From RUG626 sp964553775 (lineage in GTDB: Bacteria; Bacillota; Clostridia; Oscillospirales; Oscillospiraceae): a stretch of DNA of 47,179 nucleotides. The stretch is from contig CAZKLU010000004.1 of NCBI GenBank assembly GCA_964553775.1, positions 1 through 47,179 of the forward strand, given 5' to 3'. The notes under the pieces were generated by a model. The model was not told the origin of the DNA and ran no database searches. It saw only the letters and a list, made by a program, of their open reading frames with translations. This document shows positions 6,713 through 15,166 of the stretch, one piece after another. The position numbers and the translations under genes are program-made. Positions within the stretch are counted from its first letter, which is position 1. Each line of letters opens with the position of its first letter.

Positions 6713-8899
6713 ATGAATGAAAAACTTGCAGATTTTCGACTGCCTAATCTCGGCGCAAATTTCAACAGTAATGAGCTTATGGGTTTTTTGAACAGTACCG
6801 GTAAAGGTGTCCATTTTAACAGGGTAAACTCTGATTGCGGAAAATACTTAACAGCCGAGACTGGGGACGGTATGCAGATCTGGTGTGAGGTAATCGCGAA
6901 TCATGAAAACAAAATCAATATTTTAAATGTACATTTTAAATCATCCACTCGCATGAAACTTCGACTTGACGGCTGGACTGACCAGATGCAAAACGGAATG
7001 ATCGGTCTTGCTTATATGTGGAGCGGAAGCGGAGATACCGAATTTCCGCTGAATATCGATATTGTCAATTCCGGACTTTTCGCAAATTATGACAGCGGCG
7101 AATTTACCGCTCAGTTGGCAGCCTTTGGACATGATATTACGCTGTTTCCTGATACTGCGTCTCTCAAAGGTGCTGATAAAACCCTCACCGCGGAATCTTG
7201 TATCCCCATTGGTGCCTTCCCTGTTGATGAAAATGACAGCGCATGGGAACCGGATGCCAGTGCTATAATGACCGGAACTATAAAAAAAGTAAAGCGTATG
7301 ACAAACGCCTATACAGGCGGAAAATATTATTACCTTCTGGTTGAATGTGTTGGACTTAAATTAGATGTTCTTTTGAAGGCTGAGGATGTTAAATCCAAAC
7401 CTGTTGTCGGCGGTCGCATACACGGAACCTTCTATCTTACGGCGAGATTATTCAACTCGCGCAACGATGATTATATTACGCCATGTTTCTCTATTGATGT
7501 CAACAAAATTTTGGAAGAATGGAGAAACGAGAAAACCAAAGGCACTTCAGGGGAACCTATCGGGAACTGGAAGCATACTGCCAGTCAGGTGATGCCGGAC
7601 AAGAGTATTCTTCTGACATTTCAAAATTCGTCTGAATATATTTTTGCTAATCCGAAGGAGTCAAATTACTATTTTCGTTTCCTCCATTTTGACATGGATG
7701 GTAATTTTATTCAGATGCGGCGTATGCGAGCAAAAGGAGAAATTATACACGACGCTTTCTATGATAATCAGGGGCGTTTCCATGTCGTGACTTCGCCCGC
7801 AAGGTCGTTTGAATGTACTATGTATGATGTAGATGACAAAGGTAAGCGGTACAACGGTTATAAGCTCGGAGATAACATTTCAAAAGCGATTATCAACTCA
7901 GAAGGTAAATTATTTATTGCAAGAGACTATTTATCGACTCCTTTTTGGTCTGATAAACTGGTTTCAGTTTATGATACCGACGGGAATAATATATTGAACG
8001 ATATTGACAACGGCTACTGCTGCACAGAGATAGCATTGGACGAGGACGAAAATATCTTATGCTATACCGAACCGATCACGCAGCTTTATAAGCTCACCGC
8101 CGCGGAAGACGGTACATTCTCAATATCCCACGAGGACTTCCCTCTGTCCCGTGTGACCGGCATAACTATCAGTCAGGATGGCAGTCACATGATCTGCGGA
8201 TGTGATGCGTACATGAGGAAAGACCGGCTCTTTGTACTCACCCGTGTTGACGGGAAATATGCCGACCCGAAGGAATTGATACTGCCTGTTTTGATTCAGG
8301 AAGATTGCGAATCGATTATGATGCGTTCATCCGCAAAAGACAGGATGCTGCTCGCTGTAAACGGCGTTCAGTATGTATTCAAATTGGAAAACAACCGTTG
8401 TGATACGCTTGAGGATCTTGGTCGAATCAGAATAGAAAAACGCACTGAAAAATGCGGACATTTCTACAGAATTGTAATTGACGCGGATTCAGAAGCTTCA
8501 GAGAGCAGCTTTGACCGCTATGTTAAGCCGATAATTGAGGATATGCGTGATTTGCCATATGAATCATTGACGATAGAGTACAACAAAGTCAGAAAATCCG
8601 ACTCAATTATGTTCATTCAAGTAGCAAGAAACGGCACAAATTACCATCTGGAAATCGCTGTTGACGATTCGCGCATTGATTATCCAAACCGTATTTACGC
8701 TTTACCTGACACTGATTTTGACACGGTTTATGAGACATTTAAGACTGTTATCGTGAAACGCGGCTGCCCTGATTTATCAGAGTGGACAGATTACACCGAA
8801 ACTGCTTTTAAGAATATAGAGAAAAAGAAAAAGGAATCGAACGAACAAACATCGGCGGACAACACAGGTGATTCGGAAATCCCGGATCCTGAAGCATAG
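6713..8899 (+). CDS. Large cytosolic protein of unknown function, propeller-like middle region
   Basis: I do not recognise this 728-residue protein. It has no signal peptide or membrane helix. Residues ~1-170 form a beta-rich domain. Residues ~185-265 include a strand-rich segment (GTIKKVKRM, YYYLLVECVGLKLDVLL) resembling an OB-like or SH3-like barrel. Residues ~285-580 hold repeated units of about 40-50 residues with DxDGN/NSEGK/DEDEN/SQDGS turns, as in beta-propellers. Residues ~590-700 look alpha/beta, and the tail is Lys/Glu-rich and disordered. A GTG at 6704 is in frame, but the ATG at 6713 has GGGGTG six bases ahead and is preferred. It stands alone between terminator-like hairpins and addA. 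Confidence 0.8.
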   Translation: MNEKLADFRLPNLGANFNSNELMGFLNSTGKGVHFNRVNSDCGKYLTAETGDGMQIWCEVIANHENKINILNVHFKSSTRMKLRLDGWTDQMQNGMIGLAYMWSGSGDTEFPLNIDIVNSGLFANYDSGEFTAQLAAFGHDITLFPDTASLKGADKTLTAESCIPIGAFPVDENDSAWEPDASAIMTGTIKKVKRMTNAYTGGKYYYLLVECVGLKLDVLLKAEDVKSKPVVGGRIHGTFYLTARLFNSRNDDYITPCFSIDVNKILEEWRNEKTKGTSGEPIGNWKHTASQVMPDKSILLTFQNSSEYIFANPKESNYYFRFLHFDMDGNFIQMRRMRAKGEIIHDAFYDNQGRFHVVTSPARSFECTMYDVDDKGKRYNGYKLGDNISKAIINSEGKLFIARDYLSTPFWSDKLVSVYDTDGNNILNDIDNGYCCTEIALDEDENILCYTEPITQLYKLTAAEDGTFSISHEDFPLSRVTGITISQDGSHMICGCDAYMRKDRLFVLTRVDGKYADPKELILPVLIQEDCESIMMRSSAKDRMLLAVNGVQYVFKLENNRCDTLEDLGRIRIEKRTEKCGHFYRIVIDADSEASESSFDRYVKPIIEDMRDLPYESLTIEYNKVRKSDSIMFIQVARNGTNYHLEIAVDDSRIDYPNRIYALPDTDFDTVYETFKTVIVKRGCPDLSEWTDYTETAFKNIEKKKKESNEQTSADNTGDSEIPDPEA

Positions 8900-8973
8900 T
8901 GTTATAGTCCTTGAAAAGGTTATATTTCTGAACGCATGGGAGCATAAGACTTGCTTAAATCCGTAAATGGAGG

Positions 8974-11900
8974 GTGGTAACTATAGGACTGACAACTGAG
9001 CAGCTTGCGGCTGTAAACAGTGAGGGCGGCGCACTTTTGGTATCAGCGGCGGCAGGCAGCGGAAAGACGCGGGTACTTGTCGAACGGCTCATGAGAAAAA
9101 TTGAGAGTGGAGACAATATAGATGATTTTCTTATAATCACCTATACAAACGCCGCCGCCTCAGAGCTGCGTGGAAAGATTCTTGACGCTCTGTACGCTAA
9201 AATCGCCATAAGTCCCGACAGTACTCGTCTGCACCGTCAGATCAACCTCTGCTCACGAGCGCATATCGAGACAATACATAGCTTTTGTCTGTGGCTTATA
9301 CGCAAGAATGTGAACCGGCTTGAGCTTACTCCTGATGTCCGTGTCGCTGATGACGGCGAATGTAATATTATAAAACGTGATGTTCTGGAAAGGCTGCTTG
9401 AGGAACGCTACAGCTCGGAAGACAGCGAGTTTCTTGCTCTTGCTGATACAATGGGTGCGGGACGTGATGACAGCAAGCTCCTTGATATAACGCTCCAAAC
9501 GCACAGCAAGCTCCTGAGCCACCCTGATCCTGAGAAATGGGTACAGACACAGCTTGCGGCTCTTGAGCTTGATGGCGTGACTGATATTGCCGATACGATA
9601 TGGGGAAAGCTCACTCTTGAACGTGTGAAGAAAGATGTGCTGCAAATATGCGGAGAACTTGAAAAGCTTCTTGATACCGATGAAGATGTTTACAAAGCCT
9701 ACGGTGCAAGTATAGAGACAACACTTGCGGACGCGGAAAGATTCGCGAATGCCTGCGATTCCGGCTGGGACGCGGCAAGAGACGCTAAAATTCAAACCCC
9801 GCGAGTAAAACCGCTGAAGGGTCATGAGCATTTAAAAGAGAAACGCAAAAAGTATAACAAAATGCTTAACGACCGTTTGGCGGAGCTTCAGGATCCATCG
9901 CTTAAACTGCTCGATGATATGAAAGCCGTCGCGCCAATCATCAGAGCGGCACTGAATCTTGTGCTTGACTTCGATAAACGGTACAGTGAAGTGAAACGCT
10001 CTCGCGGTATACTCGACTTTTCCGATCAGGAGCATTTGGCACTGAAGCTTTTGCGCGACAAATCTCTTTCCATTGAGACTGCGGAAATATTCAAAGAAAT
10101 TCTAATAGACGAGTATCAGGACGTGAACAGCATACAGGAAGAGATTTTCATGAGACTGACAGAGCGCGGCAACGTATTCATGGTTGGCGATGTTAAGCAG
10201 TCGATCTACCGTTTTCGTCTCGCGGAACCTGAGATATTCCTGAGAAAATATTTCAGCTTCAAGGATGTAAGTGAAGTTGCTGACGGGGAACCTCGTAAGG
10301 TTGTACTGTCGAAAAATTTTCGCTCACGCGCTGAGATACTTAACGCCTGCAATTATGTGTTCAGAAATATAATGTCCTCGGAGCTTGGCGATATAGACTA
10401 CACTGAACGCGAGTTCCTGTATGCCGGACGTGAGGACTTCGGCGAACCGCCGGAACCTCCGGTGGAGCTTGATATAATAGACGCGCCAGATGCTTCCGGT
10501 TCCTCTGAGGACGAGGACGCGCCGGAGCTTGACGAGCTTGAGGCAAGATTCGCCGCAAAACGCATATTGCAGCTTGTCGGTACTTTTCCGCTTGAAAACG
10601 GAAAGAGAGCGGCAAATTTCAGCGATATTGCTGTGCTTATGCGCTCACCAAAGAATCGAATCGGAACATGGCTTTCAGTGTTTGACGAGTACGGCATACC
10701 AACCGCCGTTGAGGAAAAGCAAAGTTTCTTCGATGAACCGGAGGTGTCGCTTGTGCTGTCACTTCTCGCGATAATAGATAACCCGCATCAGGATCCCGCG
10801 CTCGTGTCGGTACTGAGAAGTCCGCTGTTCGGATTCACACCGGATGAGCTTGCGGCAATTCGTTCATCATCACGCGATGGTGACTTCTATACGGCACTGC
10901 AAGCGAGAGCAGACAGCGACACACACTGCGGCGATTTTCTGCGTAAGCTCGACGAGCTTCGTGAGCTGTCACCGGAAATGTCAGCCGACAGGTTCCTTTG
11001 GCATATATACAATAATACCAGCCTGTTCGCTATAGTCGCTGACGAGACAAGAAAACGCAACCTCATGGAGCTTCTGTCACTTGCGGTCAGTTGCGAAAGC
11101 TCAGGCTTCAAGGGACTTTTCGGTTTTGAAATATTTGTACGCAGACTTATCGAGACAGGTCAGGTTCCGACAGTTGGCAGCACCGGCAACGATAACGCGG
11201 TCAGATTCATGTCGATACACAAATCAAAGGGTCTTGAGTTTCCGATAGTTATACTTGCTAACCTCACAAAAAGCTTTAACAGGCAGGACACTATGGAGCC
11301 GCTTCTTGTTCATCCGCAACTCGGCTTTGGTCCGAAGGTAACGCACCTCAACAGAAAAATATCATACTCAACAATAGCCAGACGCGCCATACGCGAAAAG
11401 CTCAGTTGTGAAATGATGTCCGAGGAAATGAGAATACTCTATGTCGCTATGACAAGAGCAAGCGAGAAGCTCATTATGCTGATGTCGTATCGTGACGCGG
11501 ATAAGCAGATAGACAAGCTGTGCGATTCTGAGCTTCCTGTACCGCCGTTAACGCTCAAAAGCGTGAAGTCACACGCAGCGTGGCTTCTTTGCGCCGCTTT
11601 AAGACGCGAAGAGAGTGTATCGCTTTACGAGGAAAACGGCAGCGCGAATGTTAATGACGGCAGCCAATGGCTTATGCGTGTAATAAAAGATGTTGGCACT
11701 GCGGATAATATACGAGTGAAGGCAGACGAATCGGTTCCATCAGCAGATAAGAATGATACCATCTCCGATACGCTCCGTGAGAAGCTTGAGTATATCTATC
11801 CATACGAAAAATCAGCGTTGTTGTCCTCGAAGCTCACCGCGACAGAGATGAAAGGCTCATTCCGTGAGCAGGAAGCCGCCGAAGAAGCTCACAGCATAAT

Positions 11901-12468
11901 AGCGGTTGATACAGTAGTCAAGCCGCCGATACGTCCCGCGTTTATGGGCGGTACAAGCGGTCTTACCGCAGCGGAAAAAGGCACAGCGACTCATATTGTC
12001 ATGCAGTATGCCGACTATGACAAGTGCCGTACTCTCAATGGTGTTCGCAGCGAGATAGAAAGGCTGAGAGTAATGCACAACATCACCAACGAGGAAGCGG
12101 CGGCGATAAATCCGTTCGTTATCCTGCGATTCTTTGACTCTCAGGTGGGCAAGCTGCTGCTGAATGCCGATAAGGTATGGAGAGAGCTTAAATTCTCTAT
12201 TCTTGTTGACTCCAATGAGCTTGACATGGAATCCGGCGAGAAGCTGCTGCTTCAAGGCGTTGTAGACTGCTGCGTGCTGCATGGCGACAAGCTCGTTATC
12301 TTAGATTTCAAGACTGATTACGTTGACGACCACAACATAGATGAGCGCACCGAGTTCTACAGAGGACAGCTTGAGGTTTACGCTTTAGCAATGAGAAAGA
12401 TTCTGAAATATGAGGTTGAGACGAAACTCCTGTGCTTTCTAAATGCGGGAGTAAACAGGGAGTTATAG
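8974..12468 (+). CDS. addA: ATP-dependent helicase/nuclease subunit A (AddA)
   Basis: AddA is the UvrD-like helicase and 3'-strand nuclease of the AddAB double-strand-break resection complex. The protein (1164 residues) shows all SF1 motifs: Walker A AAAGSGKTR with Lys31, motif II DEYQDVN (~379), GDVKQSIYRFR (~405), SKNFRS (~444), SIHKSKGLEFP (~746) and LYVAMTRASEKL (~819). The C-terminal RecB-type nuclease motif ILDFKTD (~1108) is followed by YRGQLEVYA, so both activities look intact. The start is unclear. The only upstream option is GTG at 8974, which directly abuts GGAGG; a non-standard ATA at 8983 would have better spacing. Its partner addB is not adjacent but lies at 42182-45487 on the other strand. 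Confidence 0.95.
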   Translation: MVTIGLTTEQLAAVNSEGGALLVSAAAGSGKTRVLVERLMRKIESGDNIDDFLIITYTNAAASELRGKILDALYAKIAISPDSTRLHRQINLCSRAHIETIHSFCLWLIRKNVNRLELTPDVRVADDGECNIIKRDVLERLLEERYSSEDSEFLALADTMGAGRDDSKLLDITLQTHSKLLSHPDPEKWVQTQLAALELDGVTDIADTIWGKLTLERVKKDVLQICGELEKLLDTDEDVYKAYGASIETTLADAERFANACDSGWDAARDAKIQTPRVKPLKGHEHLKEKRKKYNKMLNDRLAELQDPSLKLLDDMKAVAPIIRAALNLVLDFDKRYSEVKRSRGILDFSDQEHLALKLLRDKSLSIETAEIFKEILIDEYQDVNSIQEEIFMRLTERGNVFMVGDVKQSIYRFRLAEPEIFLRKYFSFKDVSEVADGEPRKVVLSKNFRSRAEILNACNYVFRNIMSSELGDIDYTEREFLYAGREDFGEPPEPPVELDIIDAPDASGSSEDEDAPELDELEARFAAKRILQLVGTFPLENGKRAANFSDIAVLMRSPKNRIGTWLSVFDEYGIPTAVEEKQSFFDEPEVSLVLSLLAIIDNPHQDPALVSVLRSPLFGFTPDELAAIRSSSRDGDFYTALQARADSDTHCGDFLRKLDELRELSPEMSADRFLWHIYNNTSLFAIVADETRKRNLMELLSLAVSCESSGFKGLFGFEIFVRRLIETGQVPTVGSTGNDNAVRFMSIHKSKGLEFPIVILANLTKSFNRQDTMEPLLVHPQLGFGPKVTHLNRKISYSTIARRAIREKLSCEMMSEEMRILYVAMTRASEKLIMLMSYRDADKQIDKLCDSELPVPPLTLKSVKSHAAWLLCAALRREESVSLYEENGSANVNDGSQWLMRVIKDVGTADNIRVKADESVPSADKNDTISDTLREKLEYIYPYEKSALLSSKLTATEMKGSFREQEAAEEAHSIIAVDTVVKPPIRPAFMGGTSGLTAAEKGTATHIVMQYADYDKCRTLNGVRSEIERLRVMHNITNEEAAAINPFVILRFFDSQVGKLLLNADKVWRELKFSILVDSNELDMESGEKLLLQGVVDCCVLHGDKLVILDFKTDYVDDHNIDERTEFYRGQLEVYALAMRKILKYEVETKLLCFLNAGVNREL

Positions 12469-12632
12469 TCTAAAGACGGAACATACATCACCGCATTGAG
12501 CAAATGCGTATCTATAAATTAAAGCCGTTAAATATTTGCAAGTTGAACCGAAGTAGCGGTTGAAACTTTCACAGTGAGACGAAGGCACAGCAAATGTTCA
12601 TCTGAAAGCTTTCGCGGAAAGGAAAAAAATAA

Positions 12633-13559
12633 ATGTACGATATAATAATCATAGGCGCGGGACCAGCCGGTCTTACGGCGGCAGTGTACGGAAAAAGAGC
12701 GGGGCTTTCTGTTCTAGTCCTCGAAAAACTGTCCTGCGGCGGACAGATCATCAACTCACCGCAGGTCGAAAACTACCCCGCAATCGAGCATATATCCGGC
12801 TGGGACTTGGCTGAGTCTTTGGAGAAGCAGGCTAAAGCCGTTGGCGCGGAAATCAGAATGACAGAAGTCAGGGGTCTTGAGATCCATGACGGCATTAAGA
12901 GAGTGATAACGGGCAAAACAGTCTTTGACGGCAAAACAGTTATAATAGCTAACGGAGTGGAACACCGTAAGCTCGACTGTCCCGGATTTGAGGAACTTTC
13001 AGGCTGCGGTATATCTTACTGCGCGTCATGTGACGGCGCGTTCTATCGAAACAAAGAGACAATTATAGTTGGCGGCGGCAATACCGCATTTGAGGACGCT
13101 CTCTACCTTGCGTCAATATGCAAAAAAGTCACTCTCGTACACAGACGAAGTGCGTTCCGCGCCGAAACCGCCCTTGTGGATTCCGTGAAAGCAAAGGACA
13201 ACATCACAATTATGACACCATACGTTCCGGTCGAAATTCTTGGCAACAAGAACGACGGTGTTACAGGTATGGCACTTATGAATGTTGAAACGCACGAGCA
13301 AACAGAAGTGTCAGCTTCGGGCGTGTTTGTTGCTGTCGGTATGATGCCGGATAATGACGCTTTTGCGGGTGCTGTGGAGCTTGACAGCAACGGATATATA
13401 GTCGCGGGAGAGGACTGCCTGACGAAAACCACCGGTGTATTCGCGGCGGGAGATACACGCACCAAGCTGCTCAGGCAGCTTGTGACGGCGGCATCTGACG
13501 GCGCAATGGCGGCAACTCAGGCGGCACATTTAATTTCTTCCGGCACATGGAAAGAGTAA
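12633..13559 (+). CDS. trxB: Thioredoxin reductase (NADPH/FAD type)
   Basis: This 308-residue flavoprotein is expected to pass electrons from NAD(P)H through FAD and a redox-active disulfide to thioredoxin. It has the N-terminal FAD Rossmann motif GAGPAGLTAAVY, the active-site CASC (about residues 131-134), the NAD(P)-binding GGGNTAFEDAL (~148) and the closing FAD motif GVFAAGDTR. The length is normal for the low-Mr family. The ATG follows GGAAAGGA. It is separated from addA by 164 bases with no clear promoter, and dut follows only 6 bases downstream, so trxB, dut and moaA are probably co-transcribed. Confidence 0.93.
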   Translation: MYDIIIIGAGPAGLTAAVYGKRAGLSVLVLEKLSCGGQIINSPQVENYPAIEHISGWDLAESLEKQAKAVGAEIRMTEVRGLEIHDGIKRVITGKTVFDGKTVIIANGVEHRKLDCPGFEELSGCGISYCASCDGAFYRNKETIIVGGGNTAFEDALYLASICKKVTLVHRRSAFRAETALVDSVKAKDNITIMTPYVPVEILGNKNDGVTGMALMNVETHEQTEVSASGVFVAVGMMPDNDAFAGAVELDSNGYIVAGEDCLTKTTGVFAAGDTRTKLLRQLVTAASDGAMAATQAAHLISSGTWKE

Positions 13560-13565
13560 TAGCGT

Positions 13566-14000
13566 ATGGAAATAAAAATAAAGAAACTTGACCCCAGAGC
13601 GGCGATCCCCGCACGCGCTTCTGCCGACTCTGCCGGAGCCGACTTATACGCGCTTCTTGACACTCCGGTCACTGTGCAGCCCCACACAACAGAGTTTATA
13701 CACACCGGACTATCGATTGAGACTCCGAAGGGCTATGTCTCGCTTGTTTTTGCAAGAAGCGGTCTTGCCACTAAAAGCGGTCTTGCTCCCGCAAACAAAG
13801 TGGGTGTAATTGATGCTGACTATCGCGGCGAGATTATGATTGCGCTGCACAACCATTCAGATGATCCTGTAACCGTTACTGACGGTCAGAGGGTGGCGCA
13901 GCTTGTTATTGTGCCGGTGCTTGAAACAAACTTCATTGAGAGTGATGAACTGACAGCAACAGAGCGCGGCGCAGGCGGCTTTGGCAGTACGGGGAAATAG
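13566..14000 (+). CDS. dut: dUTP diphosphatase (trimeric dUTPase)
   Basis: This 144-residue enzyme hydrolyses dUTP to dUMP and pyrophosphate, keeping uracil out of DNA and feeding thymidylate synthesis. The five trimeric-dUTPase motifs are visible in order: SAGADLYA, ARSGLATKSGLA, GVIDADYRGEI, GQRVAQLVI and the C-terminal, active-site-closing RGAGGFGSTGK. The length is standard. The gene lies 6 bases after trxB and 67 bases before moaA. Confidence 0.95.
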   Translation: MEIKIKKLDPRAAIPARASADSAGADLYALLDTPVTVQPHTTEFIHTGLSIETPKGYVSLVFARSGLATKSGLAPANKVGVIDADYRGEIMIALHNHSDDPVTVTDGQRVAQLVIVPVLETNFIESDELTATERGAGGFGSTGK

Positions 14001-14067
14001 AGATTACACAGAGAAATAAACTCTCAGTGAACGCCGTACACGGATTCAGTAAGGAGGCGGCATTGCT

Positions 14068-15018
14068 TTGACAGACCAATTCGGACGAACGATAAACTAT
14101 ATGCGGATTTCTATAACTGACAGATGTAATCTCCGCTGTTACTACTGTATGCCGAATTGCGTACAATGCGAGGAGCTTCTGAGTTATGAGGAGCTTTTGA
14201 GGATTGCGCGGATTGCTGTCTCACTTGGAATCACGGATTTCAAAATAACCGGCGGTGAACCGCTTTTAAGAGACGGATGTATCGGGTTCATACGCGACCT
14301 CAAATCACTTGACTCAGTTCAGCGCGTCACACTTACAACAAACGGGCTTCTTCTCAGTAATGTTATTGACGAACTCGCGGAAATTGGCATTGACGGCATA
14401 AACATAAGTCTCGATTCACTGATTCCGGAGCGTCGTGTGCAAATTAACGGCAGCGGTGCCAGTCCTCTTGCGGCTCTGCGGCGTGGCTTGGAGCTTGGGA
14501 TTATTATGAAAACAAACACTGTCCTGCTTACCTGTAACGCGGACGAAATTACAGATATAGCCGCTATTGCTGAAAACGCACCTGTAGACGTAAGATTCAT
14601 AGAACTAATGCCTGTGGGAACGGGCGCAAACATTGAACCGGTAAGCTATGCGGCGGCACTGTCGGAGATACAGGAACGCTACCCATCACTTCACAAGGCA
14701 ACCGTAAAGCGCGGCAGCGGTCCCGCTGAGTATTACACCTCACCCGCGCTTCGCGGAAACATCGGATTTATACACGCAATCAGTCGAAAATTCTGCTCTG
14801 ACTGTAACCGTGTGAGACTGACCGCGTCCGGCACCTTGAAGCCCTGTCTTTGCTACAGGGAGGGTACGCCGTTACGGAAGCTCCTGCGGAACGGCGCGAG
14901 TGACAGTGAGATCCTTGACATTATGGCGCGTACTATGCTTATGAAGCCTGAGTGTCACACATTTGAGCGTCCTGAGACAGTGACAGAACACGGCTCAATG
15001 AGCTGTATCGGCGGGTAA
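14068..15018 (+). CDS. moaA: GTP 3',8-cyclase MoaA (radical SAM)
   Basis: MoaA makes the first molybdopterin intermediate from GTP using two [4Fe-4S] clusters. The 316-residue protein has the radical-SAM motif CNLRCYYC (residues 18-25), the SAM-binding TGGEPLL, and the C-terminal cluster motif CSDCNRVRLTASGTLKPC (C-x2-C-x13-C). It ends in the catalytically needed Gly-Gly. The start is a TTG at 14068 with AAGGAGG 8 bases upstream; the family N-terminus begins exactly there. No other moa, mog or moe genes are in the window. Confidence 0.93.
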   Translation: MTDQFGRTINYMRISITDRCNLRCYYCMPNCVQCEELLSYEELLRIARIAVSLGITDFKITGGEPLLRDGCIGFIRDLKSLDSVQRVTLTTNGLLLSNVIDELAEIGIDGINISLDSLIPERRVQINGSGASPLAALRRGLELGIIMKTNTVLLTCNADEITDIAAIAENAPVDVRFIELMPVGTGANIEPVSYAAALSEIQERYPSLHKATVKRGSGPAEYYTSPALRGNIGFIHAISRKFCSDCNRVRLTASGTLKPCLCYREGTPLRKLLRNGASDSEILDIMARTMLMKPECHTFERPETVTEHGSMSCIGG

Positions 15019-15043
15019 TTCATAAATTGCCCGAAAACAGTAT

Positions 15044-15080
15044 AAAACTCGGCTTCGCAATTTCGGAAGCCGAGTTTTTT
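15044..15080. terminator. Bidirectional intrinsic terminator between moaA and the LRR/SLH gene
   Basis: The 11-bp perfect stem AACTCGGCTTC (15046-15056) / GAAGCCGAGTT (15066-15076) has A residues before it and a T6 tail after it, so it can stop transcription from both convergent genes. Confidence 0.85.
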
Positions 15081-15166
15081 GTTCACTATAGTTTTTGAAA
15101 AGTCTGTACAATACGCGCATGATTCAGCATATCGTATTCTGTCTGTCGTAACGCGGCACATAATCA

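Noticed and set aside
9253..9831. 192-codon minus-strand frame inside addA
   Set aside because: Shadow of a conserved helicase/nuclease gene.
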